From NCBI RefSeq assembly GCF_002953215.1, contig NZ_CP026378.1, forward strand, positions 1,718,540-1,782,539: a stretch of 64,000 nt of DNA, given 5' to 3'. The notes beneath the pieces are model-generated. The model worked only from the letters and a program-made list of their open reading frames with translations, was not told where the DNA came from and searched no databases. The stretch is from Mixta calida. GTDB lineage: Bacteria; Pseudomonadota; Gammaproteobacteria; Enterobacterales; Enterobacteriaceae. Every line of letters starts with the position of its first letter. The first letter of the stretch is position 1. Positions 39,081 to 49,555 of the stretch are shown piece after piece. The position numbers were made by a program, and so were the translations under genes.

Positions 39081-39665
39081 TTACGCCGTCAAAGGATCGA
39101 CGCCCACCTCGCGCAGCATTTCGCATAGCGCTATCAACGGCAATCCCACCAGCGTATTCGGATCGCGTCCCTCCAGCCGCTCAAAAAGCGTAATGCCCAA
39201 CCCTTCGCTTTTAAAACTGCCGGCGCACTGTAACGGCTGCTCGCGACAAACATAGGCGTTAATTTCCGCATCGCTTAATGGGCGAAAGTGAACATGGAAA
39301 GGTTCTACCCGCGATAACGTGCGATTTTTCGCAGCGGAATAGAGCGCCAGCCCGGTATAAAAGGTGATCGTTTTACCGCTGGCGGCGCGCAATTGGGCGC
39401 GCGCATTTTCTTCCGTGTGAGGTTTGCCGGTTATTTTTCCCGCCAGCACGCAGACCTGATCGGAACCGATAATCCAGCCGTCAGGATAGCGCGCGCCCAG
39501 CGCCTGCGCTTTAGCCCGCGCCAGCCTTTCCACCAGCTGCGGCGCCGTTTCGCCCGCCAGCGGCGTTTCATCCACCTCCGGCGCAGCGGTAATAAAAGGA
39601 AGGCCGAGTTTATTCAGCAGGGCCTGACGAAAAGGGGAGGTTGAAGCTAAAATAAGCTGAGACAT
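39081..39665 (-). CDS. yceF: Maf-like 7-methyl-GTP pyrophosphatase YceF
   Basis: Nucleotide pyrophosphatase of the Maf family, 194 residues as in E. coli YceF, with preference there for 7-methyl-GTP (housecleaning of modified nucleotides). Motifs: [20 protein letters not shown] at the start, PEVDETP, a GSDQVCVL motif with the catalytic aspartate, and [14 protein letters not shown]-like [20 protein letters not shown]. Divergent from yceD across 142 bases, where E. coli encodes the small RNA SraB; no clear counterpart can be named by eye. Confidence 0.92.
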   Translation of the reverse strand: MSQLILASTSPFRQALLNKLGLPFITAAPEVDETPLAGETAPQLVERLARAKAQALGARYPDGWIIGSDQVCVLAGKITGKPHTEENARAQLRAASGKTITFYTGLALYSAAKNRTLSRVEPFHVHFRPLSDAEINAYVCREQPLQCAGSFKSEGLGITLFERLEGRDPNTLVGLPLIALCEMLREVGVDPLTA

Positions 39666-39807
39666 AAATTTTCAGTTAAAATATAGCGAATCGGATGCAG
39701 ACATTTTAAACTGTGCACCGCACTGGATGCGAATATCAGGTGAAAGATGCTGTTAAACGGCCTTTTTCTTTGACTCTCTGTCGTTACAAAGATAATATGC
39801 GCGCCCT

Positions 39808-40329
39808 ATGCAAAAGGTAAAATTACCCCTGACACTCGATCCGGTTCGCGCCGCTCAAAAACGCCTTGATTATGAGGGTGTGTACGCACCTGAACAGGTA
39901 GAGCGCGTAGCCGATTCCGTTGTCAGTGTGGACAGTGATGTGCAATGCGTTATGTCGTTTGCCGTTGATAACCAGCGTTTAGCCGTATTGAAAGGCACGG
40001 CTGACGTTAGCGTCACGCTGAGCTGCCAGCGCTGCAACAAGCCCTTTGCACATCAGGTTCACGTAACGTATTGCTTCAGTCCTGTTGCAGATGATGCGCA
40101 GGCAGAGGCGTTGCCGGAAGCCTACGAGCCGATCGATGTCAACGATTTCGGTGAGATCGATCTGCTGGCGATGGTCGAGGATGAAATTATTCTCGCCCTG
40201 CCTGTAGTTCCGGTGCATGATTCTGAACACTGTGAAGTGTCCGACGCGGACATGGTCTTTGGCAAACTGCCTGAAGAGGCGGAGAAACCAAACCCATTCG
40301 CCGTATTAGCCAGTTTAAAGCGTAAGTAA
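39808..40329 (+). CDS. yceD: YceD family protein (DUF177), 23S rRNA accumulation protein
   Basis: 173-residue cytosolic protein conserved in front of rpmF across bacteria; E. coli YceD has the same length and its loss affects 23S rRNA accumulation. Starts [24 protein letters not shown]; a Cys pair SCQRCNKPF near residue 74 may bind metal; acidic [26 protein letters not shown] is the signature. First gene of the yceD-rpmF-plsX-fab cluster, which ties ribosome formation to lipid synthesis. Confidence 0.92.
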   Translation: MQKVKLPLTLDPVRAAQKRLDYEGVYAPEQVERVADSVVSVDSDVQCVMSFAVDNQRLAVLKGTADVSVTLSCQRCNKPFAHQVHVTYCFSPVADDAQAEALPEAYEPIDVNDFGEIDLLAMVEDEIILALPVVPVHDSEHCEVSDADMVFGKLPEEAEKPNPFAVLASLKRK

Positions 40330-40343
40330 TAGGAGTAAGGTCC

Positions 40344-40514
40344 ATGGCCGTACAACAGAATAAACCAACCCGTTCCAAGCGTGGCATGCGTCGTTCTCAC
40401 GATGCGCTGACCACTTCCACTCTGTCCGTAGATAAAGTTTCTGGCGAAACGCATCTGCGTCACCACATCACTGCGGATGGCTACTACCGCGGTCGCAAGG
40501 TCATCGTTAAGTAA
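40344..40514 (+). CDS. rpmF: 50S ribosomal protein L32
   Basis: Ribosomal large-subunit protein of 56 residues (E. coli 57). Begins [20 protein letters not shown], with [15 protein letters not shown] and [15 protein letters not shown] following. It is the only short gene in this stretch; AGGAG lies seven to eight bases before the ATG at 40344, 14 bases after yceD. The four-cysteine zinc form of L32 found in some bacteria is absent, as in E. coli. Confidence 0.97.
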   Translation: MAVQQNKPTRSKRGMRRSHDALTTSTLSVDKVSGETHLRHHITADGYYRGRKVIVK

Positions 40515-40540
40515 TTCTTGCGGCAACGCAAGGCGATACT

Positions 40541-41575
40541 TTGACACGTTTGACCCTGGCCATTGATGCTATGGGCGGGGATTTCGGTCCCTGCGTGACA
40601 GTGCCTGCAGCTTTGCAGGCACTGGCCTCACATTCGCAACTACAGCTTCTTCTGATCGGCGATCCCGCCGCTATCACGCCATTACTTGCTAAAGCTGATT
40701 CCGCTGTAAAGGGGCGTCTGCAGGTTATTCCTGCCGAATCGGTTATCGCCAGTGATGCCAAACCTTCTCAGGCTATTCGCCAAAGTCGCGGTAGCTCAAT
40801 GCGCATCGCGCTGGAGATGGTGAAAGAAGGCAAAGCGCAGGCCTGCGTCAGCGCCGGCAATACCGGCGCGCTGATGGGGCTGGCGAAGCTTTTATTAAAA
40901 CCGCTGGACGGCATTGAACGCCCGGCGTTAATGACTGTGCTGCCGCATCAGCAGCACGGCAATACCGTGGTGCTGGATTTAGGCGCCAATGTAGAATCTG
41001 ACAGCGCCATGCTGGTGCAGTTTGCCATTATGGGCGCGGTGATGGCAGAAGAGGTGCTCGCCATCGAGCGGCCGCGCGTGGCGTTGCTGAATATCGGCCA
41101 GGAAGAAACCAAAGGGCTGAGTTCGATTCGTGAGGCTGCGGAACAGCTCAGGACGGCGCCGCAAATTAATTATATCGGCTACCTTGAAGGCAACGATCTG
41201 CTGACCGGTAAGACCGATGTGCTGGTTTGCGACGGTTTCGTGGGCAATGTCACGCTGAAAACCCTGGAAGGCGTGGTAAGGATGTTTCTTTCGCTGTTGA
41301 AATCATCCGGCGAAGGAAAGAAAGGGGCGTGGTGGATGAAACTGCTGGGACGCTGGATTAAGAAACGTCTGGCGAAGCGGTTCGGCCATCTCAACCCCGA
41401 CCAGTACAATGGCGCCTGTCTGTTAGGATTGCGCGGCACGGTGATCAAGAGTCACGGTGCGGCGAATCAACGCGCGTTTGCCGCAGCGATTGAACAGGCA
41501 GAGCAGGCGGTGCGGCGGCAAGTCCCGGAGCGGATTGCTGCGCGCCTAAAGGCTGTATTAGCCAGGAGTGATTGA
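40541..41575 (+). CDS. plsX: Phosphate acyltransferase PlsX
   Basis: Makes acyl-phosphate from acyl-ACP for phospholipid synthesis. 344 residues (E. coli 356; the C-terminal tail is shorter here). TTG start at 40541 ([17 protein letters not shown]), the same unusual start as in E. coli. Other blocks: [38 protein letters not shown] (reported in part: [12 protein letters not shown]), [29 protein letters not shown] and [19 protein letters not shown]. Follows rpmF by 26 bases; fabH begins six bases after it. Confidence 0.94.
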   Translation: MTRLTLAIDAMGGDFGPCVTVPAALQALASHSQLQLLLIGDPAAITPLLAKADSAVKGRLQVIPAESVIASDAKPSQAIRQSRGSSMRIALEMVKEGKAQACVSAGNTGALMGLAKLLLKPLDGIERPALMTVLPHQQHGNTVVLDLGANVESDSAMLVQFAIMGAVMAEEVLAIERPRVALLNIGQEETKGLSSIREAAEQLRTAPQINYIGYLEGNDLLTGKTDVLVCDGFVGNVTLKTLEGVVRMFLSLLKSSGEGKKGAWWMKLLGRWIKKRLAKRFGHLNPDQYNGACLLGLRGTVIKSHGAANQRAFAAAIEQAEQAVRRQVPERIAARLKAVLARSD

Positions 41576-41581
41576 GCGGAC

Positions 41582-42535
41582 ATGTATACCAAAATTATCG
41601 GTACGGGCAGCTATCTGCCCGCTCAGGTGCGGACTAACGCCGATCTGGAAAAAATGGTCGAAACCTCGGACGAGTGGATTGTCACCCGTACCGGCATCCG
41701 CGAGCGACGTATCGCCGCACCGGATGAGACCGTAGCGACAATGGGTTTTCAGGCCGCTGAGCGCGCGCTGGAAATGGCGGGCGTGGACAAAAATGACATC
41801 GGGCTGATTATTGTCGCCACGACGTCAGGCAGCCATGCTTTCCCCAGCTCAGCCTGTATGATCCAGAATATGCTGGAAATCAAAGACTGCGCCGCATTCG
41901 ATCTGGCGGCCGCCTGCGCGGGCTTTACCTATGGCCTGAGCGTCGCCGATCAGTACATCAAAAACGGCGCGGTGAAGCATGCGCTGGTGATCGGCGCCGA
42001 CGTGCTGGCGCGCACGCTCGATCCGAGCGATCGCGGTACGATTATTCTTTTTGGCGATGGCGCCGGCGCCGTCGTGCTTTCCGCCAGCGAACAGCCTGGC
42101 ATTATCTCTACCCATCTGCACGCGGATGGCCGCTATGGCCAGCTGCTGACGCTGCCTTACCAGAATCGCGCGACCCAGGATCAGCCCGCTTATCTCACCA
42201 TGTCCGGCAACGAAGTGTTTAAGGTGGCGGTAACGGAACTGGCGCACATCGTTGACGAAACGCTGGAAGCCAACAACCTCGATCGCTCGCAGATCGACTG
42301 GCTGGTGCCGCATCAGGCTAACCTGCGCATTATCAGCGCAACGGCGAAAAAGCTCGGCATGGGCATGGAGAAGGTGGTGGTGACGCTCGATCGCCACGGC
42401 AACACTTCTGCGGCTTCCGTGCCGGCGGCGCTGGATGAAGCGGTGCGCGATGGACGCATTAAGCCGGGCCAGTTGGTTCTGCTGGAGGCCTTTGGCGGCG
42501 GTTTCACCTGGGGCTCGGCGCTGGTTCGTTTTTAA
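41582..42535 (+). CDS. fabH: 3-oxoacyl-ACP synthase III FabH
   Basis: Starts fatty-acid synthesis by condensing acetyl-CoA with malonyl-ACP. 317 residues as in E. coli FabH. Thiolase fold with the catalytic triad: Cys in [13 protein letters not shown] (near 112), His in [11 protein letters not shown] (near 244) and Asn in [11 protein letters not shown] (near 274). [10 protein letters not shown] and the [14 protein letters not shown]-terminus are conserved. Start ATG 41582, six bases past plsX. Confidence 0.96.
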   Translation: MYTKIIGTGSYLPAQVRTNADLEKMVETSDEWIVTRTGIRERRIAAPDETVATMGFQAAERALEMAGVDKNDIGLIIVATTSGSHAFPSSACMIQNMLEIKDCAAFDLAAACAGFTYGLSVADQYIKNGAVKHALVIGADVLARTLDPSDRGTIILFGDGAGAVVLSASEQPGIISTHLHADGRYGQLLTLPYQNRATQDQPAYLTMSGNEVFKVAVTELAHIVDETLEANNLDRSQIDWLVPHQANLRIISATAKKLGMGMEKVVVTLDRHGNTSAASVPAALDEAVRDGRIKPGQLVLLEAFGGGFTWGSALVRF

Positions 42536-42550
42536 CCGAAGGAACAAAAG

Positions 42551-43480
42551 ATGACGCAATTTGCAATGGTTTTTCCGGGACAGGGTTCCCAAACCGTTGG
42601 GATGCTGGCCGAGCTGGCTGCGGAAAACCCGATTATTGAAGCGACCTTTAAAGAGGCTTCCGATGCGCTGGGTTACGACCTGTGGCAGCTGACGCAGCAG
42701 GGTCCGGCGGAAGAGTTGAATAAAACCTGGCAGACGCAACCCGCGCTGCTGGCCGCTTCGGTCGCTATTTATCGCTTGTGGCAGCAGAAGGGCGGCCAGA
42801 TGCCGACCATGATGGCTGGCCATAGCCTGGGCGAATACTCCGCGCTGGTATGCGCAGGCGTCATTGACTTCGCCGATGCGATCAAGCTGGTTGAACTGCG
42901 CGGCAAACTGATGCAGGAAGCGGTACCGGCGGGCACCGGCGCTATGCAAGCGATTATCGGCCTTGACGACGCGGCCATTCAGCAGGCGTGCGAAGAAGCG
43001 GCGCAGGGGCAGGTTGTCTCGCCGGTGAACTTCAACTCGCCGGGCCAGGTGGTTATCGCCGGTCATAAAGAGGCGGTGGAGCGCGCAGGCGCAGCCTGTA
43101 AAGCGGCGGGCGCGAAGCGTGCGCTGCCGTTGCCGGTCAGCGTGCCCTCACACTGCGCGCTGATGAAGCCTGCGGCGGAAAAACTGGCGGTTGCGCTGGA
43201 AAACATCACGTTTAATGCACCAGCCTTACCGGTCGTCAACAATGTTGATGTAAAATGCGAAACCTCGCCGGAAGCGATTCGCAGCGCGCTGGTTCGTCAG
43301 CTCTACAGCCCGGTTCGCTGGACGGAAAGCGTAGAATTTATGGCGGCGCAGGGCGTTACCGCGCTGCTGGAAGTTGGTCCGGGCAAAGTCCTTACCGGTC
43401 TGACGAAACGTATTGTCGACACACTGACGGCCTCGGCGGTGAATGATTCCGCCAGCCTGGCAGCGGCGCTTGAACAATAA
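42551..43480 (+). CDS. fabD: Malonyl-CoA-ACP transacylase FabD
   Basis: Moves malonyl from CoA to ACP. 309 residues as in E. coli FabD. FPGQGSQTVGM at the start forms the oxyanion loop; GHSLGEYSAL carries the nucleophile serine near residue 92; the histidine of SVPSHCALM (near 201) completes the dyad; LLEVGPGKVLTGL is also typical. Fifteen bases after fabH, 13 before fabG. Confidence 0.96.
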   Translation: MTQFAMVFPGQGSQTVGMLAELAAENPIIEATFKEASDALGYDLWQLTQQGPAEELNKTWQTQPALLAASVAIYRLWQQKGGQMPTMMAGHSLGEYSALVCAGVIDFADAIKLVELRGKLMQEAVPAGTGAMQAIIGLDDAAIQQACEEAAQGQVVSPVNFNSPGQVVIAGHKEAVERAGAACKAAGAKRALPLPVSVPSHCALMKPAAEKLAVALENITFNAPALPVVNNVDVKCETSPEAIRSALVRQLYSPVRWTESVEFMAAQGVTALLEVGPGKVLTGLTKRIVDTLTASAVNDSASLAAALEQ

Positions 43481-43493
43481 TACGAGGATAAAC

Positions 43494-44228
43494 ATGAGCT
43501 TCGAAGGAAAAATTGCCCTGGTGACCGGTGCCAGTCGTGGTATCGGGCGTGCTATCGCGGAAACGCTGGCGGCACGCGGTGCGAAAGTGATTGGCACAGC
43601 CACCAGCCAGAGCGGCGCGGATGCTATCAGCGCTTATCTGGGCGAACACGGTAAAGGTTTGCAGCTGAACGTTACCGATCCGGCGTCGATTGAAAGCGTA
43701 CTTGAAAATATTCGCGCCGAATTTGGCGAGGTGGATATTTTAGTCAATAATGCTGGCATTACGCGTGATAATCTCCTGATGCGTATGAAGGATGATGAAT
43801 GGGAGTCCATTCTGGACACCAACCTCACGTCCGTTTTCCGCCTTTCCAAGGCGGTAATGCGCGCCATGATGAAAAAACGCGTGGGTCGTATCATTACCAT
43901 CGGTTCCGTTGTGGGCACGATGGGTAATGCGGGCCAGGCAAACTACGCGGCAGCAAAAGCGGGTTTGATCGGCTTTAGCAAGTCACTGGCGCGCGAAGTC
44001 GCGTCACGTGGTATTACCGTTAACGTCGTGGCTCCCGGTTTCATTGAAACCGACATGACGCGCGCGTTGAGCGACGATCAACGTGCTGGCATTCTGGCGG
44101 AAGTACCTGCGGGTCGCCTTGGCGACGCGCAGGAAATCGCCAATGCCGTTGCATTTTTAGCCTCTGACGAGGCAGCGTACATCACTGGTGAGACGCTGCA
44201 TGTCAATGGCGGAATGTACATGGTCTGA
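43494..44228 (+). CDS. fabG: 3-oxoacyl-ACP reductase FabG
   Basis: NADPH-dependent short-chain dehydrogenase that reduces the 3-keto group in fatty-acid elongation. 244 residues as in E. coli. TGASRGIGRA binds cofactor; NNAGITRDNLLMRM follows; catalytic Ser in IGSVVGTMGN and the YAAAKAG motif; C-terminal GETLHVNGGMYMV. The frame runs back to 43443 inside fabD, but ATG 43494 has GAGGA upstream and matches the family. Confidence 0.96.
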   Translation: MSFEGKIALVTGASRGIGRAIAETLAARGAKVIGTATSQSGADAISAYLGEHGKGLQLNVTDPASIESVLENIRAEFGEVDILVNNAGITRDNLLMRMKDDEWESILDTNLTSVFRLSKAVMRAMMKKRVGRIITIGSVVGTMGNAGQANYAAAKAGLIGFSKSLAREVASRGITVNVVAPGFIETDMTRALSDDQRAGILAEVPAGRLGDAQEIANAVAFLASDEAAYITGETLHVNGGMYMV

Positions 44229-44382
44229 TAATTGCGAAAACTATTTGCGTTAATTGCGGCAATAGCCGCAAAATAGCGTCAAATCGTGGTTGGACCAGCC
44301 GGGATTGAGTTGCATCTTTTCCAACTTTTTATACACTACGAAAACCATCGCGAAAGCGAGTTTTGATAGGAAATTTAATAGT

Positions 44383-44619
44383 ATGAGCACTATCGAAGAA
44401 CGCGTTAAGAAAATCATCTCCGAGCAGCTTGGCGTTAAGCAGGAAGAAGTCACCAACGAAAAATCTTTCGTTGAAGATCTTGGCGCTGATTCTCTTGATA
44501 CCGTTGAGCTGGTAATGGCTCTGGAAGAAGAGTTTGATACTGAGATTCCGGACGAAGAAGCTGAGAAGATCACTACTGTTCAGGCTGCTATTGATTACAT
44601 CAATAACCATCAGGCCTAA
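44383..44619 (+). CDS. acpP: Acyl carrier protein
   Basis: Small acidic carrier of 78 residues, almost identical to E. coli AcpP. The serine in [19 protein letters not shown] (near 37) receives the phosphopantetheine arm. Its 154-base distance from fabG allows a separate promoter, as in E. coli, matching its high expression. ATG 44383 follows ATAGGAAATTTAATAGT; the frame further upstream (to 44290) is leader. A strong terminator follows the gene, so fabF depends on read-through or its own promoter. Confidence 0.97.
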   Translation: MSTIEERVKKIISEQLGVKQEEVTNEKSFVEDLGADSLDTVELVMALEEEFDTEIPDEEAEKITTVQAAIDYINNHQA

Positions 44620-44630
44620 TGAACTACCAT

Positions 44631-44660
44631 CAGGCGGTCATTCGACCGCCTGAGTTTTTT
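44631..44660 (+). terminator. Terminator after acpP
   Basis: CAGGCGGTC-ATTC-GACCGCCTG perfect 9-bp stem then AGTTTTTT, 12 bases past the stop. Probably limits fabF relative to the abundant acpP mRNA. Confidence 0.88.
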
Positions 44661-44705
44661 GTCCACCCCACATAGTATCAATCTTTCCCTCCCTGGAGGA
44701 CGAAC

Positions 44706-45947
44706 GTGTCTAAGCGTCGTGTAGTTGTGACCGGTCTTGGCATGTTGTCTCCTGTCGGCAATACCGTAGAGTCAACCTGGAATGCTCTCCTTGCCGGGCA
44801 GAGTGGCATCAGCCTGATCGACCATTTCGATACTAGTGCCTACGCAACGCGTTTTGCTGGCTTAGTAAAGGATTTTAACTGTGAAGAAATCATCTCGCGC
44901 AAAGATCAGCGCAAGATGGACGCCTTCATTCAATACGGAGTTGTCGCTGGCGTACAGGCCATGCAGGATTCCGGCCTGGTAATTACCGAAGAAAACGCTA
45001 CCCGTATCGGCGCGGCTATCGGTTCAGGCATTGGCGGACTGGGACTGATCGAAGAAAACCATGCATCGCTGGTGCAGGGTGGCCCACGTAAAATCAGTCC
45101 GTTCTTTGTGCCTTCGACCATTGTGAACATGATAGCAGGCCACCTGACTATTATGTATGGCATGAAAGGGCCCAGTATCGCCATCTCTACTGCCTGTACT
45201 ACCGGTGTACATAATATTGGCCAGGCCGCGCGGATGATCGCCTATGGCGATGCGGATGCGATGCTGGCAGGTGGCGCCGAAAAAGGCAGTACGCCTTTGG
45301 GTATTGGCGGCTTTGGTGCGGCGCGCGCGCTCTCTACACGTAACGACAATCCGCAGGCGGCCAGCCGTCCGTGGGATAAAGATCGTGACGGCTTTGTGCT
45401 GGGTGACGGTGCAGGCATTGTGATGCTGGAAGAGTACGAGCACGCCAAAAAGCGCGGCGCGAAAATCTACGCTGAGCTGGTGGGCTTTGGTATGAGCAGC
45501 GATGCCTATCATATGACCTCGCCGCCGGAAAACGGCGCGGGCGCCGAAGCGGCGATGATCAATGCGCTGAAAGATGCGCAGCTGACGCCGGAGCAGATCG
45601 GCTACGTCAATGCGCACGGCACCTCGACGCCTGCGGGCGACAAGGCTGAGGCGCAGGCGGTGAAATCGGTGTTCGGCGCAGCGGCGTCAAGCGTGATGGT
45701 CAGCTCGACGAAGTCGATGACCGGTCACCTGCTTGGCGCGGCGGGCGCGGTGGAGTCTATCTACTCTATCCTTGCTCTGCGCGACCAGGCCATTCCGCCA
45801 ACCATTAACCTCGACAACCCGGATGAAGGCTGCGATCTCGATTTCGTACCGCACACCGCGCGTCAGGTTAAGAATCTTGAGTACACCCTGTGTAACTCCT
45901 TTGGCTTTGGCGGCACCAACGGCTCGCTGATTTTCCGTCGCGTCTGA
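44706..45947 (+). CDS. fabF: 3-oxoacyl-ACP synthase II FabF
   Basis: Condensing enzyme that elongates acyl-ACP, including palmitoleoyl-ACP to cis-vaccenoyl-ACP in temperature adaptation. 413 residues as in E. coli. Catalytic Cys in [12 protein letters not shown] (near 163), His in [11 protein letters not shown] (near 303) and [14 protein letters not shown] (near 340); C-terminal [17 protein letters not shown] lies eight bases before the ATG. Confidence 0.96.
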   Translation: MSKRRVVVTGLGMLSPVGNTVESTWNALLAGQSGISLIDHFDTSAYATRFAGLVKDFNCEEIISRKDQRKMDAFIQYGVVAGVQAMQDSGLVITEENATRIGAAIGSGIGGLGLIEENHASLVQGGPRKISPFFVPSTIVNMIAGHLTIMYGMKGPSIAISTACTTGVHNIGQAARMIAYGDADAMLAGGAEKGSTPLGIGGFGAARALSTRNDNPQAASRPWDKDRDGFVLGDGAGIVMLEEYEHAKKRGAKIYAELVGFGMSSDAYHMTSPPENGAGAEAAMINALKDAQLTPEQIGYVNAHGTSTPAGDKAEAQAVKSVFGAAASSVMVSSTKSMTGHLLGAAGAVESIYSILALRDQAIPPTINLDNPDEGCDLDFVPHTARQVKNLEYTLCNSFGFGGTNGSLIFRRV

Positions 45948-45963
45948 TTGCCCCATTGCTGAT

Positions 45964-45990
45964 AAAAGGCCCGCTCTGCGGGCCTTTTTT
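45964..45990 (+). terminator. Terminator after fabF
   Basis: AAGGCCCGC-TCT-GCGGGCCTT stem-loop followed by a T tract, 17 bases past the fabF stop. Confidence 0.9.
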
Positions 45991-46080
45991 ACATCTGGAC
46001 TATTCCGATCCTGTCGGGCTGTAACCTGATGGCCGGTACCGGTAAGCTTATAGCGATACTGTTAAATACTGAGCGTGCGC

Positions 46081-46884
46081 ATGATTTGGATTAACGGAGA
46101 ACGACAACAGCAGATTGCGGTCAGCGATCGTGCTTTACATTATGGCGACGGCTGCTTTACCACCGCGCGTCTGCGTCAGGGCAACATCGACCTGCTGGAG
46201 GCACATTTGCAGCGACTGCGCGAAGCGACCTCCGCGCTCAGAATTAACGGCGTCGACTGGCGCATCCTGAAAGAGGAGATGCTGGCGGCGGCAAACTGTT
46301 GGCCGCAGGCGGAAGGGGTATTGAAAGTTATCCTGACGCGCGGTTCAGGCGGGCGCGGCTACAGCGGGGCCGATTGCCGTCAGCCGACGCGCATTATTAT
46401 GCTGTCCGCCGCGCCGGGCCACTATGCCGCGCAGCGAGAAAGCGGCGTGCGGCTGGCGACCAGCCCGGTGCGCCTCGGCATTAATCCGCAGCTTGCGGGT
46501 ATTAAACATCTTAACCGGCTGGAGCAGGTGTTGATTCGCACAGAGCTTGAGCAGAGCGGGGCGGATGAGGCGCTGGTGCTTGACACTGAGGGTAAGCTGG
46601 TGGAATGCTGTGCGGCTAATTTATTCTGGCGCAAAGAAAATCAGCTGTTTACCCCGGCGCTGAGCGGCTCCGGCGTCAACGGCATTATGCGCAGGCATGT
46701 GATCGGCCTGGCGCGGCGGCATGGCTATCTCTGTCAGGAGGTACGCGAGCTGCCTCAGACGCTGAGCGATGCCAGTGAAGTGTTTATCACCAACGCCCTG
46801 ATGCCGATCTTGCCGGTCGTCTGCATTGATGAATGGCGCTATAGCTCCCGCGCGCTCTGTCACCTGCTGGCGCCGGATTGTTGA
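46081..46884 (+). CDS. pabC: Aminodeoxychorismate lyase PabC
   Basis: PLP-dependent enzyme that releases pyruvate from 4-amino-4-deoxychorismate to give p-aminobenzoate for folate. 267 residues (E. coli 269). Fold type IV: AVSDRALHYGDGCFTTARL at the start, VILTRGSGGRGYSG phosphate loop, PLP lysine in LAGIKHLNRLEQVLIR (near 140), and ADEALVLDTEGKLVECCAANLFWRK. GTG 46075 is two codons upstream; ATG 46081 is preferred from the family start. Confidence 0.92.
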   Translation: MIWINGERQQQIAVSDRALHYGDGCFTTARLRQGNIDLLEAHLQRLREATSALRINGVDWRILKEEMLAAANCWPQAEGVLKVILTRGSGGRGYSGADCRQPTRIIMLSAAPGHYAAQRESGVRLATSPVRLGINPQLAGIKHLNRLEQVLIRTELEQSGADEALVLDTEGKLVECCAANLFWRKENQLFTPALSGSGVNGIMRRHVIGLARRHGYLCQEVRELPQTLSDASEVFITNALMPILPVVCIDEWRYSSRALCHLLAPDC

Positions 46885-46897
46885 AAGTGGATGAATC

Positions 46898-47920
46898 ATG
46901 ACTCGTAAAATAAAAATCTTTGTCGGCGCGGCGCTGCTGCTTATCGCCGTCGCCGCCGTTTGTTACTGGCAGGTGCTGCGATTCGCCGATTCGCCCCTGA
47001 CCATCAACCAGGAAAAAATCTTCACTCTGCCTGCCGGTACCGGCCGCGTGGCGCTGGAAACCCAGCTGGAAGAACAGCATATCATTGCGCCGTCGCCGTG
47101 GTTCGGCGCGCTGCTGAAGCTGGAACCGGAGCTGGCGAAGTTTAAAGCCGGCACCTATCGTCTTAAAGCGGACATGAGCGTGCGTCAAATGCTGGCATTG
47201 CTGGCGAGCGGCAAAGAGGCGCAGTTTCCGGTGCGCTTTACCGAAGGAACTCGGTTGCAGGATGTACTGCGCGAATTACGCAACGCGCCCTGGATCAAAC
47301 ATACCCTGAAAGACGATCGACCCGAGACGGCGGCGGCGGCCCTGCAACTGAAGGAAGGAGAGAGCCTGGAAGGCTGGCTGTGGCCTGACACCTGGCTCTA
47401 CACCGCCAACACCACCGACGTGGCGCTGCTGCAACGTGCGCATCAGCGGATGAAAACCGAGGTTGACGCCATTTGGCAAAACCGCATGGCCGATCTGCCT
47501 TATAAAACGCCGGGCGAGCTGGTAACGATGGCTTCGATCATCGAGAAAGAGACCGCCGTCAGTGAAGAACGCACCAAAGTGGCTTCGGTATTTATCAATC
47601 GTCTGCGCACCGGCATGCGTCTGCAAACCGATCCGACGGTCATTTACGGCCTGGGCGAAAAATATAACGGCGCGCTGACGCGTAAGGATCTGGAAACGCC
47701 GAGCGCGTACAATACCTACACCATTAACGGCCTGCCGCCGGGACCGATCGCGCTGCCGGGCAAAGCCTCGCTTGAGGCGGCGGCGCATCCGGTTAAAAGC
47801 AACTACCTCTATTTTGTGGCCGACGGCAAGGGTGGACATACCTTTACCACTAATCTGGCCAGCCATAACCGGGCGGTGCAGGCCTGGCGCACGACGTTGA
47901 AGGAAAAAAATGAACGGTAA
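46898..47920 (+). CDS. mltG: Endolytic murein transglycosylase MltG (YceG)
   Basis: Inner-membrane lytic transglycosylase that cuts nascent glycan strands and so ends their synthesis. 340 residues as in E. coli. One N-terminal membrane helix (8-27), a LysM-like part ([35 protein letters not shown]), then the catalytic part with the glutamate in [14 protein letters not shown] (near 218), [14 protein letters not shown] and [17 protein letters not shown]. Its end overlaps the start of tmk by 11 bases. Confidence 0.94.
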   Translation: MTRKIKIFVGAALLLIAVAAVCYWQVLRFADSPLTINQEKIFTLPAGTGRVALETQLEEQHIIAPSPWFGALLKLEPELAKFKAGTYRLKADMSVRQMLALLASGKEAQFPVRFTEGTRLQDVLRELRNAPWIKHTLKDDRPETAAAALQLKEGESLEGWLWPDTWLYTANTTDVALLQRAHQRMKTEVDAIWQNRMADLPYKTPGELVTMASIIEKETAVSEERTKVASVFINRLRTGMRLQTDPTVIYGLGEKYNGALTRKDLETPSAYNTYTINGLPPGPIALPGKASLEAAAHPVKSNYLYFVADGKGGHTFTTNLASHNRAVQAWRTTLKEKNER

Positions 47921-48542
47921 GTTTATTGTGATTGAAGGCCTGGAAGGCGCAGGCAAAACGACCGCGCGCGACTGCGTAGTGGAACAGCTGTGCGAGCAGG
48001 GCATTACCGATATCGTTTTTACCCGCGAACCCGGCGGTACGCCGCTGGCGGAAAAGCTGCGCGATCTGATCAAGCAGGGACTGGACGGAGAGCAGATAAC
48101 CGATAAGGCGGAACTGTTGATGCTCTACGCCGCGCGGGTACAGCTGGTGGAAACGATCATCAAGCCGGCGCTGGCACGCGGCGCCTGGGTGGTAGGCGAT
48201 CGTCACGATCTCTCGTCGCAGGCCTACCAGGGCGGCGGTCGTGGTATTGATCAGCAGCTGATGCAGGCGCTGCGCGATACCGTGCTGGGTGACTTTCGAC
48301 CGCACCTGACGTTATACCTGGACGTCACGCCTGCCATTGGCCTGCAACGCGCGCGTGCGCGCGGCGAACTCGATCGTATTGAGCAGGAATCGCTGCACTT
48401 TTTCGAGCGCACCCGCGAACGCTATCTGGCGCTGGCGGCCAGCGATTCCTCCATCAAAACCATTGATGCCACGCAGTCGCTGGATGAGGTGACACTGTCA
48501 CTTAGGCGCGTCGTGCGTGACTGGCTGATGGAGCAGAACTAA
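47910..48542 (+). CDS. tmk: Thymidylate kinase
   Basis: Phosphorylates dTMP to dTDP. 210 residues (E. coli 213). P-loop GLEGAGKTT near residue 8, substrate motif [29 protein letters not shown] in the base-binding region, and the [15 protein letters not shown], where the arginines of the E. coli (type II) enzyme reside. It overlaps mltG and ends TAATG with the start of holB, so the pabC-mltG-tmk-holB-tatD string is tightly coupled. Confidence 0.95.
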   Translation: MNGKFIVIEGLEGAGKTTARDCVVEQLCEQGITDIVFTREPGGTPLAEKLRDLIKQGLDGEQITDKAELLMLYAARVQLVETIIKPALARGAWVVGDRHDLSSQAYQGGGRGIDQQLMQALRDTVLGDFRPHLTLYLDVTPAIGLQRARARGELDRIEQESLHFFERTRERYLALAASDSSIKTIDATQSLDEVTLSLRRVVRDWLMEQN

Positions 48543-49540
48543 TGAACTGGTTTCCGTGGCTCAATCCTGTCTATCGTCAGGTCATCATGCAGCATCAGGT
48601 GGGGCGAGCGCATCATGCGCTGCTGGTGCAGGCGATGCCCGGTATGGGCGACGGCGAACTGGTATGGGCCATCAGCCGCTGGCTGCTTTGTCAGCGGCGC
48701 GACGGCCTGAAAAGCTGCGGCCAGTGTCACGGCTGTCAGCTGATGCTGGCCGGCACGCATCCTGACTGGCACCGGCTGGCGACGGAGAAAGGGAAAAGCG
48801 CGCTGGGCATCGACGCGGTGCGAGACGTCAATGAGAAGCTGTTTAATCACGCGCAGCAGGGCGGCGCGAAAGTGGTCTGGCTGCCCGATGCAGGACAGCT
48901 GACGGAAGCGGCGGCCAATGCCCTGTTAAAGACGCTGGAAGAGCCGCCGCAGAACACCTGGTTTTTTCTGAGCAGCCCGGAGCCGTCGCGGCTGCTGCCG
49001 ACGCTACGCAGCCGCTGTCTGCGCCTGCATCTGGCGCCGCCTGACGAACAGCAAAGTCTGGCCTGGCTGCAAAAACAGCATCAGGGCGAGCCGGAAGCGA
49101 TCCGTACCGCGTTGCGCCTGAGCAGCGGCGCACCCGGCGCGGCGCTAAGCCTGCTGGAGACGCAGAACTGGACGCAGCGTCAGGCGCTGTGCGATGCATT
49201 GTCCGTCGCGCTGGAAGAAGACGTCCTGGCGCTGCTGCCGCAGCTTAATCACGATAATGCCGTCGCGCGCATCGCCTGGCTGACTACGCTGCTGACGGAC
49301 GCGCTGAAGTGGCAGCAGAGCGGCGATCGTTTCCTGACTAATACCGATCGGCCACAGCTGGTTCAGCAGCTGGCGCAGCGATTGCCGGCCGCGGCGCTTG
49401 ATAAAAGCCTGCGTCAGTGGCTGCTCTGCCGCGATCGCCTGAGTCATATTGTGGCGGTCAACCGGGAGCTGCTGCTTACCGAACAGCTGCTGAACTGGGA
49501 AAGTTTGCTTAAGCCGGCGGCCAGACCGCTGGCTCAATAA
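48542..49540 (+). CDS. holB: DNA polymerase III subunit delta prime (HolB)
   Basis: Clamp-loader subunit of the replicative polymerase, 332 residues (E. coli 334). AAA+ fold with a non-functional P-loop (AMPGMGDGEL, lacking the GK of ATP binders), a zinc module CGQCHGCQ with an upstream cysteine at LLCQRR, and LTEAAANALLKTLEEPPQNTWF followed by the SRC motif (LRSRCL) that acts in trans on gamma/tau. ATG overlaps the tmk stop. Confidence 0.95.
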   Translation: MNWFPWLNPVYRQVIMQHQVGRAHHALLVQAMPGMGDGELVWAISRWLLCQRRDGLKSCGQCHGCQLMLAGTHPDWHRLATEKGKSALGIDAVRDVNEKLFNHAQQGGAKVVWLPDAGQLTEAAANALLKTLEEPPQNTWFFLSSPEPSRLLPTLRSRCLRLHLAPPDEQQSLAWLQKQHQGEPEAIRTALRLSSGAPGAALSLLETQNWTQRQALCDALSVALEEDVLALLPQLNHDNAVARIAWLTTLLTDALKWQQSGDRFLTNTDRPQLVQQLAQRLPAAALDKSLRQWLLCRDRLSHIVAVNRELLLTEQLLNWESLLKPAARPLAQ

Positions 49541-49555
49541 TCGAAGAGAGTTGTT

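Noticed and set aside
39666-39807. Counterpart of the small RNA SraB between yceF and yceD
   Set aside because: The position matches E. coli, but no terminator or recognisable sequence could be seen; not annotated.
41849-43066. 405-codon frame antisense to fabH and fabD
   Set aside because: Spans two well-identified genes in antisense and has no recognisable domain.
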